NCBI GenBank assembly: GCA_013203855.1
Contig: JABMPG010000199.1
Location: 1-6,377, forward strand
Origin: a bacterium
GTDB lineage: Bacteria; Sumerlaeota; Sumerlaeia; UBA8349
DNA length: 6,377 bases
Reading direction: 5' to 3'
The notes under the pieces are model-generated. The model did not search any database. It saw only the letters and a program-made list of their open reading frames with translations, and was not told where the DNA came from. Positions 1-5,583 of the stretch are shown here, piece after piece. The stretch's first letter is position 1. Each line of letters begins with the position of its first letter. The translations under genes were made by a program, and so were the position numbers.

Positions 1-1412
1 ACATCGAACGTGCCATCAGTTTTTTTGGTCCCGACGCTGACAATGCGCGACATCCCGCGAAGCCGGGCCTGCCCTTCCGTCCAGACGCTGATCCAGTCCC
101 CCGGGCGGAAGATATCCGCGTATTCGCCAAGTTCCAGGTTGAGGCTTTGGCCGTCCACCTCCATGACATCCTGTCTTCTCGTGTAAAAAGCCAGCGTATC
201 GTCGTACATGGCAGAACCGTTCCAGTCTCCATCCTCAATCAGAAAGCCCCAGCGGTTGTGCCCCGTGACCGAATACGCGCCCCGCCAACTGAAGAAGAGT
301 TCCGTGCTTGGGTCTTTTATCAGCAAGTCAACGTTTGAGAATGTGACGGGGCCCACGTTTTCTCCTGGGAGAATCCCCAAGTGCGGTATCAAGTGGAAGA
401 GAATGTTGCTCGCCTTGACACGGGAACTGTGCATAACCAAGAGACTGAAATGTCCCCGGTGACCATAGTCACGGTGCGGAACGATGATCTCGGTAACGCC
501 GTTGTCCACCGCATGTTGAAGCGCTGGCGCCATGTTACTGCTGGCTTGGAGGCGTATCTTGCGAGCTTCGCCTTCAATCGTGGCCGTGGAATCGATATAC
601 AAGTGCCTGCCTTCCCCGGTGCGGGCACCGGAAGAATCCGGAATAAATGTCCAGGCAAAGAACGGCGAACTGGCAGGGAGCGTGTCCGCCCCTATTAGGG
701 GAACCTCATAGCGATCCGGAACGGTGATGTCGGCGGTCAGATTCGCAACGTCGATGGAATCAACCGTCCCCTGGTAATACGGGAGGGGATCGTAGTTCAC
801 CGTAAACCCGTCGATCTGGACGTTTCCCGAATTATCAACATACGCCAGGCGATCCGGAGGATGAAGCACAAGCGTGGCGCCGTTTCCCTCTATCTTGATA
901 CTGTTTACACCAACCAGGTCGAACAGGTTCTCGATGTTGGTCGATGTATCGCCGATGACACGATACGTCTTTGTCCCGTCGAAGCGGACGATGCCTCCTC
1001 CGGCGGCGATGGCGGCGTCGACCGCCTTGCGGATTGCGATCCGGTCATCGGTCGTCCCGTCCCCGACCGCGCCATAACCGGCGACATTGAAAGTCGACAG
1101 ACCGTCGAAGGTCGGCGTGCCGAAGGCGATCTGATAGCCGATCCGGTAGGTCGATTCGCTGGGCGTGACCTTGACCCGTATCTCGTCGCCCGCGACGAGC
1201 GCTTCCAGTCGGGTTTCGAATCGCGTGACTTCTCCGGCGGGGGCGTGCAACGCCTTCACGCGGCTCGAATTGACGAAGATCTCCACCGGAACCTTGTTGC
1301 CCGACTTCACCTCGATCCAGGCCATACCGATCTGGTAGTCGCCGGCCTCCGCGACCGAATGCGTCCAGAGCTTCGCCTCGGTCGTGACGGGCTGATCGAC
1401 GGTATAGACGTT
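1..1412. repeat. Direct repeat unit A (paralogous gene body)
   Basis: This stretch aligns base for base in the same orientation with 2129-3546. Base 1 matches base 2129. The only length difference noticed is a 6-base indel near 115-135, which keeps the frame. Similarity stops at the signal-peptide end of the genes. It reflects a gene duplication rather than a mobile element: no terminal inverted repeats or transposase are seen. Confidence 0.85.
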
Positions 1413-1514
1413 GGTGGCGAAAGAGATTGCACTGCCCAGAAAGGCGAACAGTAGGACATCCAGGAACTGCATTCGGATGCGGCGGCTGAACAATCGAAGT
1501 GTTTTCATTTGCAT
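1..1514 (-). CDS. Secreted right-handed beta-helix protein, downstream tandem copy (3' end outside window)
   Basis: The frame is open from ATG 1514 to base 1 (504 codons plus two bases) and continues beyond the window. Residues 1-34 form a signal peptide: basic start with KTLRLFSRRIR, hydrophobic core FLDVLLFAFLGSAIS, likely cleavage after SFA. A beta-sandwich-like region follows (about 35-135), then a pectate-lyase-3 type motif (FNVAGYGAVGDGTTDD) and beta-helix sequence. By eye it differs from the upstream paralogue at about 69 of 417 aligned mature residues. It has a two-residue deletion near the FRPGDW motif. Start choice: ATG 1514 has a weak GAGAAG ribosome site 6 bases upstream; ATG 1508 and ATG 1472 are alternatives, but 1472 would lose the basic n-region. 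The gene begins 52 bases after the upstream copy stops, so co-transcription is likely. Function is inferred to be glycan binding or cleavage in the periplasm or outside the cell; the substrate is unknown. Confidence 0.88.
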   Translation of the reverse strand, partial: MQMKTLRLFSRRIRMQFLDVLLFAFLGSAISFATNVYTVDQPVTTEAKLWTHSVAEAGDYQIGMAWIEVKSGNKVPVEIFVNSSRVKALHAPAGEVTRFETRLEALVAGDEIRVKVTPSESTYRIGYQIAFGTPTFDGLSTFNVAGYGAVGDGTTDDRIAIRKAVDAAIAAGGGIVRFDGTKTYRVIGDTSTNIENLFDLVGVNSIKIEGNGATLVLHPPDRLAYVDNSGNVQIDGFTVNYDPLPYYQGTVDSIDVANLTADITVPDRYEVPLIGADTLPASSPFFAWTFIPDSSGARTGEGRHLYIDSTATIEGEARKIRLQASSNMAPALQHAVDNGVTEIIVPHRDYGHRGHFSLLVMHSSRVKASNILFHLIPHLGILPGENVGPVTFSNVDLLIKDPSTELFFSWRGAYSVTGHNRWGFLIEDGDWNGSAMYDDTLAFYTRRQDVMEVDGQSLNLELGEYADIFRPGDWISVWTEGQARLRGMSRIVSVGTKKTDGTFD

Positions 1515-1566
1515 GTCTTACTTCTCGTCTAATATCGGTTCCTGTTTGGCCACCGGCACCCATTTT
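1515..1566 (-). other. Short spacer between the tandem beta-helix genes
   Basis: This 52-base gap on the minus strand holds only a weak Shine-Dalgarno-like GAGAAG (1521-1526) before ATG 1514. I see no terminator with a T-tract and no convincing promoter, which favours a shared transcript for the two genes. Confidence 0.5.
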
Positions 1567-3642
1567 CTATCGAAGAGGCGGGAGATCCGCAGGATAATCC
1601 GATGGTGCGGAGTAACGGATGGTCGAAGTGGCATCCGTCTTCACCCAGTCGGAAAGGTTCTCCGCGCTGCCGTTGCGGGTCGAATCTCCGAAGAGGCAGG
1701 CCTCGCAGTCGTCTGTCATCTCGACTATATTCCCCGTCATGTTAATCCAGGAATTCCCCTGGAGCCAGGCCGAATCGGTGTCTCCGCCGATGAGAACAAA
1801 GATGTTGTCCAGCGTGCAGCCGATAATCTTCGGATGAATGGCTCTGTAGAGGAGGATCCTGCCGTGGTCCGTTGGGCGAATGGTGCAGTTCTCCAACACC
1901 AGGTTTCTCGCACGCACAGAATGAAAGGTCCTGTCGAACTCGGTGTAAATGTTCACGTCCTCGAAATCGCAGTTGAGAAAGTGACCGCCCGTCCGGAGCC
2001 GCGTGCTCGAATTTGAGGCCCCCACGTCCCGGTTGGTGCAGTTTCTCACGAGGGTGTCACGGTTATAGAGTTCTTCATTGATGGCGACGTCGTTTACCCT
2101 CGTGCCCGGAGGCAGCGATTCAAGTGTAACATCGAACGTGTGGTCGGCCCTTTCCGCACCGACCCTGGCAATTCGTGACATCCCGCGAAGCCGGGTCTGG
2201 TCCTCCGTCCAGACGCTGATCCAGTCCCCCGGGCGGAAGAGACCCGCGTGTACTTCTATGTTAAACTTCAGGTCGAGGGTTTGGCCATCCACACCCATGA
2301 CATCCTGTGTTCTTGTGTAAAAAGCCAACAAGTCGTCGTACATGGCCGAACCGTTCCAGTCTCCATCTTCGATCAGGAAGCCCCATCGGTTGTGCCCCGT
2401 GACCGAATATGCGCCCCTCCAACTGAAGAATAATTCAGTGCCTGGGTCCTTTACGAGCAGATCGACGTTTGAGAATGTGACCGGCCCCACATTCTCTGCC
2501 GGCTGAATCCCCAAGTGCGGCAGCAAGTGGAAGAGAACGTTGCTCACCGTGACACGGGAGCTGCGTCTGACCGATAGACTGAAGACTCCCCTGTGCCCAT
2601 AGTCACGATGCGGAACGATAATCTCGGTCGCGCCCCTGTCGACCGCGTGCTGGAGGGCGGGGGTCATATTGCTTCTGGCATGGAGTCGTATCTTGCGAGC
2701 CTGGTCTTCGATCCTCTCCGTCGAGTCGATATAGAGGTGTCTGCCTGTGCCGGTGCGCGCGCCCGGAGAGTCCGGAACAAAAGTGTAGGTAAAGAACGGC
2801 CAACCGGCAGGGAGCGTGTTCGGCCCGACCAGGGGGACCTCATAGCGATCCGGAACGGTGATATCCACCGTCAGATTCGCAACGTCGATGGCATCAATCG
2901 TCCCCTGGTAATACGGGAGGGGATCGTAGTCCACCGTGAACCCGTCCACCTGGATGTTTTCCGAATTGTCAATATATGCCAAACGGTCCGGCGGATAAAG
3001 CACAAGATTCGCGCCATTCCCCTCTATCTTGATACCGCCTACGCCAACCAAATCGAACAGGTTCTCAATGTTGGGAGATTTGTCGCCGATGACACGGTAC
3101 GTCTTCGTCCCGTCGAAGCGGACGATGCCTCCTCCGGCGGCGATGGCGGCGTCGACCGCCTTGCGAATTGCAGTCCGGTCATCGGTCGTTCCGTCCCCGG
3201 CGGCGCCATAACCGGCGACATTGAAAACCGGCAGACCGTCGAAGGTCGGCGTGGCGAAAGCGATCTGATAGCCGATCCGGTAGGCCGATTCGCTGGGCGT
3301 GACCTTGACCCGGATCTCATCGCCCACGGCCAGACCCTCGAGCCGCGTCTCGAAGCGGGTCACTTCTCCCACGGGCGCATACAACACCTTGACCCGATTT
3401 GAATTGACGAAGACCTCCACCGGAACCTTGTTGCCCGATTTCACCTCGATCCAGGCCATCCCAATCTGGTAGTCGCCGGCCTCTTCGACGGCATGTATCC
3501 AGCACTTCGCCTGCGTGGTAATCGGGTGATCGACCGTATAGACGATGGTAGCGGATGCGTCTTTTGTGCCTATAAGATTCAACAGAAGAACACTGAGGAC
3601 CCAAAGGGAAACGTGATGTTCTAAAGGACAAATCTTTCTCAT
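1567..3642 (-). CDS. Secreted right-handed beta-helix protein, complete upstream tandem copy (pectate-lyase-3 superfamily, GH110-like layout)
   Basis: A 691-residue exported protein. Residues 1-31 are a signal peptide (core VSLWVLSVLLLNLIG, cleavage after ASA). Residues about 32-135 look like a small beta-sandwich of accessory type. Residues 140-166 carry the pectate-lyase-3 signature (FNVAGYGAAGDGTTDD). After that come beta-helix coils, including an Asn-Cys turn series (C535, C558, C586, and C609 preceded by Gly) spaced 23 to 28 residues apart. The order of motifs VDYDPLPYYQG (237-247), FHLLPHLGI (371-379), GHNRWGFLIEDG (416-427), YDD (435-437) and FRPGDW (469-474) resembles GH110 alpha-1,3-galactosidases and relatives. 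This is a remembered pattern, not a search result. A GGAGGG ribosome site sits 8 bases before ATG 3642. There is no membrane anchor or sorting tail. Probable role: binding or cleaving an extracellular or periplasmic glycan; the substrate is unknown. Confidence 0.9.
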   Translation of the reverse strand: MRKICPLEHHVSLWVLSVLLLNLIGTKDASATIVYTVDHPITTQAKCWIHAVEEAGDYQIGMAWIEVKSGNKVPVEVFVNSNRVKVLYAPVGEVTRFETRLEGLAVGDEIRVKVTPSESAYRIGYQIAFATPTFDGLPVFNVAGYGAAGDGTTDDRTAIRKAVDAAIAAGGGIVRFDGTKTYRVIGDKSPNIENLFDLVGVGGIKIEGNGANLVLYPPDRLAYIDNSENIQVDGFTVDYDPLPYYQGTIDAIDVANLTVDITVPDRYEVPLVGPNTLPAGWPFFTYTFVPDSPGARTGTGRHLYIDSTERIEDQARKIRLHARSNMTPALQHAVDRGATEIIVPHRDYGHRGVFSLSVRRSSRVTVSNVLFHLLPHLGIQPAENVGPVTFSNVDLLVKDPGTELFFSWRGAYSVTGHNRWGFLIEDGDWNGSAMYDDLLAFYTRTQDVMGVDGQTLDLKFNIEVHAGLFRPGDWISVWTEDQTRLRGMSRIARVGAERADHTFDVTLESLPPGTRVNDVAINEELYNRDTLVRNCTNRDVGASNSSTRLRTGGHFLNCDFEDVNIYTEFDRTFHSVRARNLVLENCTIRPTDHGRILLYRAIHPKIIGCTLDNIFVLIGGDTDSAWLQGNSWINMTGNIVEMTDDCEACLFGDSTRNGSAENLSDWVKTDATSTIRYSAPSDYPADLPPLR
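2129..3546. repeat. Direct repeat unit B (paralogous gene body)
   Basis: Partner of 1-1412. The most conserved part is 3107-3165, which is identical to 973-1031 over 59 bases. The codons for the C-terminal part of the complete gene (1567-2128) have their counterpart outside the window, if it exists. Confidence 0.85.
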
Positions 3643-3650
3643 TTTTCGAA

Positions 3651-3656
3651 CCCTCC
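3651..3656 (-). promoter_or_regulatory. Ribosome binding site of the complete beta-helix gene
   Basis: The minus strand reads GGAGGG followed by 8 bases and ATG 3642. This strong Shine-Dalgarno match fixes the start of the 691-residue protein and its signal peptide. Confidence 0.8.
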
Positions 3657-3758
3657 AGAGGAATCGGAATATGGACCGCAGTATTTGCCGAACACCACCT
3701 AAATGTGTATCGAAACAGGAATGTGCCAGGCGAAGACTCTGTTTTCCCGCTCACTTCA

Positions 3759-3771
3759 GCCAATTATTGGC
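3759..3771. promoter_or_regulatory. 13-base inverted repeat over the -10 box, possible operator
   Basis: GCCAAT-T-ATTGGC is a perfect 6+1+6 palindrome that covers the whole predicted -10 box. A dimeric repressor bound here would block the promoter. No regulator is assigned to it. AraC-family proteins usually bind direct repeats, so the neighbouring AraC relic is not an obvious partner. A chance palindrome in AT-rich -10 sequence is possible. Confidence 0.35.
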
Positions 3772-3790
3772 GGCGCGCTGTTATTGTCAA
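3763..3790 (-). promoter_or_regulatory. Sigma70-type promoter for the beta-helix gene pair
   Basis: On the minus strand a perfect -35 box TTGACA (3790-3785) is separated by 16 bases from AATAAT (3768-3763), five of six matches to TATAAT. Transcription would begin near 3756, leaving a leader of about 114 bases before ATG 3642. It is the best promoter-like pair I found upstream of the tandem genes. The call rests on consensus match and position only. Confidence 0.6.
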
Positions 3791-3836
3791 CCGGATCGAG
3801 GTGGATAATTCATGCAGTTTTGTGTAGTTTTGTCGC

Positions 3837-4087
3837 ATGGAAACCTATCGGCGCACCGTCTTTCCTTGGGACGAACAACACTTGCCCCCCGGCGTGACGA
3901 TGTGCTGTCCATTCACAATGACGGGACCCTGCGTCGGTCGGGGGTTCGCCAAGGCTGCGACCTGCGACTGGTAACGAAAGGAGAGGGCATATTCCGGCGT
4001 GGGGGAGAGGAGTATGAGCTGGAGGCGGGCGATCTATGCGTGTGCCCTATGAAATACCAACGCAGAACGAGGGCTGTTACCTCGTAA
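3837..4087 (+). pseudogene. Degenerate AraC-family regulator, cupin sensor fragment (frameshifted, no HTH domain)
   Basis: Reading starts at ATG 3837 with METYRRTVFPWDEQHLPP in one frame, which stops at 3974. The sensible continuation is in the -1 frame: DDVLSIHNDG, then LRLVTKGEGIF, GGEEYELEAGDLCVCP, ending at TAA 4085-4087. This is the pattern of the N-terminal cupin sensor of AraC-type regulators (ligand pocket strands, then G-x-EYxLxxGDLxxxP). Loss of one base in or near the C6 run at 3885-3890 would explain the shift. Intact family members have around 250-300 residues with two C-terminal helix-turn-helix motifs. About 85 remain here, and no HTH is visible downstream in any frame. It stands head-to-head with the beta-helix genes, as local regulators of glycan-use genes often do, so it may be their decayed activator. 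A closed frame from ATG 3812 also covers the cupin part, but its first 27 or so residues do not fit the family. Confidence 0.6.
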
Positions 4088-4444
4088 CTTCCTCGAATCA
4101 CGTCCCCTATCTGAAAAGAGATGGTGTGATTTCGGACCCGGCAAGAGAATGCCACACTGGAAACAAATGACAAGTATGTACGATTCAACGGGGAGAAGAA
4201 TAGGCGGAAACGATACGAGTCTTGCCTCTCACGAGCCATTCATCCCCTGGCGAACAGACTGGAGGCCAAGAGACGAACCGGCCAGGTCTTCCTTGCATCG
4301 TAGACTTTCTGAGGCTACTTTTCCCTTGCCTGTTCGGACGGGTACGATTAGAAAGAAAGGTCGGATTTTTGCGCCGGATTCGTCGGGTTCTCCTGCCCTT
4401 TCTGATCTCCTCTTCTATCCCGGCCGCCTATGGAAAGGTTTTGC
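4088..4444. other. Gene-free stretch between the regulator relic and the sandwich protein gene
   Basis: About 357 bases without a recognisable gene. One plus-strand frame (4149-4481) is open but gives a basic, Trp/Arg/Ser-rich product with no known motif, and it overlaps the next gene. I looked for the missing HTH half of the AraC relic here and found none. I see no convincing promoter or terminator. Confidence 0.5.
4432..4438 (+). promoter_or_regulatory. Ribosome binding site deciding the start at 4445
   Basis: GGAAAGG lies 6 bases before ATG 4445. The in-frame ATG at 4430 overlaps this site and has no purine-rich sequence upstream, so 4445 is the better start. Confidence 0.55.
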
Positions 4445-5548
4445 ATGGTTGACGCGTACGCGACGACATTGGGGAAGTTGACTCTGGCGATCAATCAGGA
4501 GCGCTTTCTTCTGGAAGATCCTGATTCGAACAGCATTTTATCCCTTCAACCTGCTTTCATGCCAGCTGGCGCGACGCGGCCGTCCCGTCCCGAGGGGGTG
4601 GCGGGCTTCGCCACGTTGGACCGGGCCATATCAGTGACCTGGCAGCCCGTTTCGGGGATTCAGGCGGAGACGTCGCTCGTTCTGGAGGACGCGGGACGGC
4701 TGCGGCTCGAGACGCGGTTCACGAATGTCTCATCCCAGGGCATCCTCCTGGCGAGTCTTTTTCCGCTTCGGATACCGGTGGAGGGTCCGGGAGCGTGCGC
4801 GTTGGGATTACACGACTTGCGGACTCTGGCGAGCAGACGGCCGGGCCGCGCGCCGCGCCTGGTGGGGGTGCAGGGGGACGCGCTCTGGAATTCGCTGTTT
4901 GGGGCATGTTTCGCCAGATCCGGCAGCCCGATGCTGCTCCTGGGTCCGCTTTCGGAAGGTCCGTCGTGCCGGTTTCGGGTGGAGGGCGCGCGGGGCAAGG
5001 TGGCGGGGTTGGATGTGGAATGCGACGCGGGGGACAAGGCCCTGGCGCCGGGGGACGTGGTGAGCGCGCCACCTTTGCGGCTGGTCATCGGGAATTTTGA
5101 GATTCGTGAGGAACTGCAGGACTGGGCGGAGCATTTCGGCAACGACCGGGTGCTGGAACTGCTTGAGGGCTTCAGCCCGTCCGCGGAGATTGTGGAAGAG
5201 GAGCCGGAGGAAGAACTGGCCGAGCCGGAAGCCGAATTGACCGAACCGGCATGCGAAGGGGACACCCCGGTCGGAGAAGCGGCCGCCGGGGATGGAAACG
5301 AAGAGGAGCACGTTGGGGGATCCGACCCGGAAGAGGACACCGCGACTGTTCTGGACTCCGCGGCCTTCCAGCCCTCGGCTCGGGCATCGAGAGATCGGTT
5401 GCCCCGGACGGCGACTTTTCGTCGGGCGTTGCGGGTGAACGAGGGGATCTGGCCGCGTTGGGCTTCGGCCCGGCGCCATCCGACTCTGACCGGAACATCG
5501 GCACGGGGGCGTCAACACTGGAAGCGGCAGCCTGGCGAGGCCGGCTAG
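4445..5548 (+). CDS. GH36 N-domain-like beta-sandwich protein with acidic tail, no catalytic barrel
   Basis: The frame encodes 367 residues from ATG 4445 (372 from ATG 4430). There is no signal peptide or membrane segment, so it is probably cytoplasmic. Residues about 8-235 are beta-strand rich. The later part (WNSLFGACFARSGSPMLLLGPLS at 148-170, then LAPGDVVSAPPLRLVIG at 200-216 and LQDWAEHFGND at 224-234) matches the end of the N-terminal super-sandwich of GH36 alpha-galactosidases, judged from memory. In those enzymes a TIM barrel with a GW-x-SW type motif follows. Here residues 247-305 are instead a Glu/Pro/Ala-rich acidic stretch, probably disordered. Residues from about 310 turn suddenly Arg- and Trp-rich, which suggests that the true frame has changed. 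The gene lies directly upstream of a pilT-like gene and probably shares its transcript. Enzyme activity is unlikely; a binding or adaptor role is speculation. Confidence 0.65.
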   Translation: MVDAYATTLGKLTLAINQERFLLEDPDSNSILSLQPAFMPAGATRPSRPEGVAGFATLDRAISVTWQPVSGIQAETSLVLEDAGRLRLETRFTNVSSQGILLASLFPLRIPVEGPGACALGLHDLRTLASRRPGRAPRLVGVQGDALWNSLFGACFARSGSPMLLLGPLSEGPSCRFRVEGARGKVAGLDVECDAGDKALAPGDVVSAPPLRLVIGNFEIREELQDWAEHFGNDRVLELLEGFSPSAEIVEEEPEEELAEPEAELTEPACEGDTPVGEAAAGDGNEEEHVGGSDPEEDTATVLDSAAFQPSARASRDRLPRTATFRRALRVNEGIWPRWASARRHPTLTGTSARGRQHWKRQPGEAG

Positions 5549-5583
5549 AGAGAAGTTCGAGTAAGGAGAGGGAAGAAGAATGA
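5350..5583 (+). other. Alternative -1 frame C-terminus of the sandwich protein, ending in ATGA overlap
   Basis: From about 5350 the -1 frame reads GLPALGSGIERSVAPDGDF and onward to KEREEE, then TGA 5581-5583. It keeps the Gly/Ser/Asp/Glu character of the upstream tail, whereas the annotated frame becomes Arg-rich. Its stop overlaps the ATG of the pilT-like gene (ATGA, 5580-5583), typical of translationally coupled genes. If real, the protein has about 380 residues and the source sequence has a one-base indel, or a genuine shift, near 5345-5365. G+C at third positions is high in both frames and does not settle it. Confidence 0.45.
5563..5572 (+). promoter_or_regulatory. Ribosome binding site of the pilT-like gene
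   Basis: The purine run AAGGAGAGGG provides GGAG 11 bases and GAGAGG 7 bases before ATG 5580. It supports this start. The site would lie inside the upstream gene if the -1 frame tail is real. Confidence 0.65.

Noticed and set aside
1045..1563. Minus-strand open frame of 172 residues overlapping the start of the downstream beta-helix gene
   Set aside because: Out-of-frame shadow on the same strand, Arg-rich; the correct frame from ATG 1514 matches the paralogue throughout.
1540..1566. Small GC-rich hairpin potential between the tandem genes as a terminator
   Set aside because: The stem is very short and no T-tract follows on the minus strand.
2593..3402. Long plus-strand open frame of 269 residues, with a shorter counterpart at 861-1454
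   Set aside because: Both lie opposite the conserved beta-helix genes, and their similarity follows from that. The products are Arg/Asp/Val-rich with no domain pattern, while the minus-strand frame gives signal peptides and family motifs.
3782..3811. Possible plus-strand promoter (TTGTCA and GATAAT) for the AraC relic
   Set aside because: The spacing is only 14 bases, too short for a sigma70 promoter. The TTGTCA is simply the other strand of the better minus-strand -35 box.
4149..4481. Plus-strand open frame of 110 residues before the sandwich protein gene
   Set aside because: No ribosome site, no recognisable motif, and it overlaps the better supported start at 4445.
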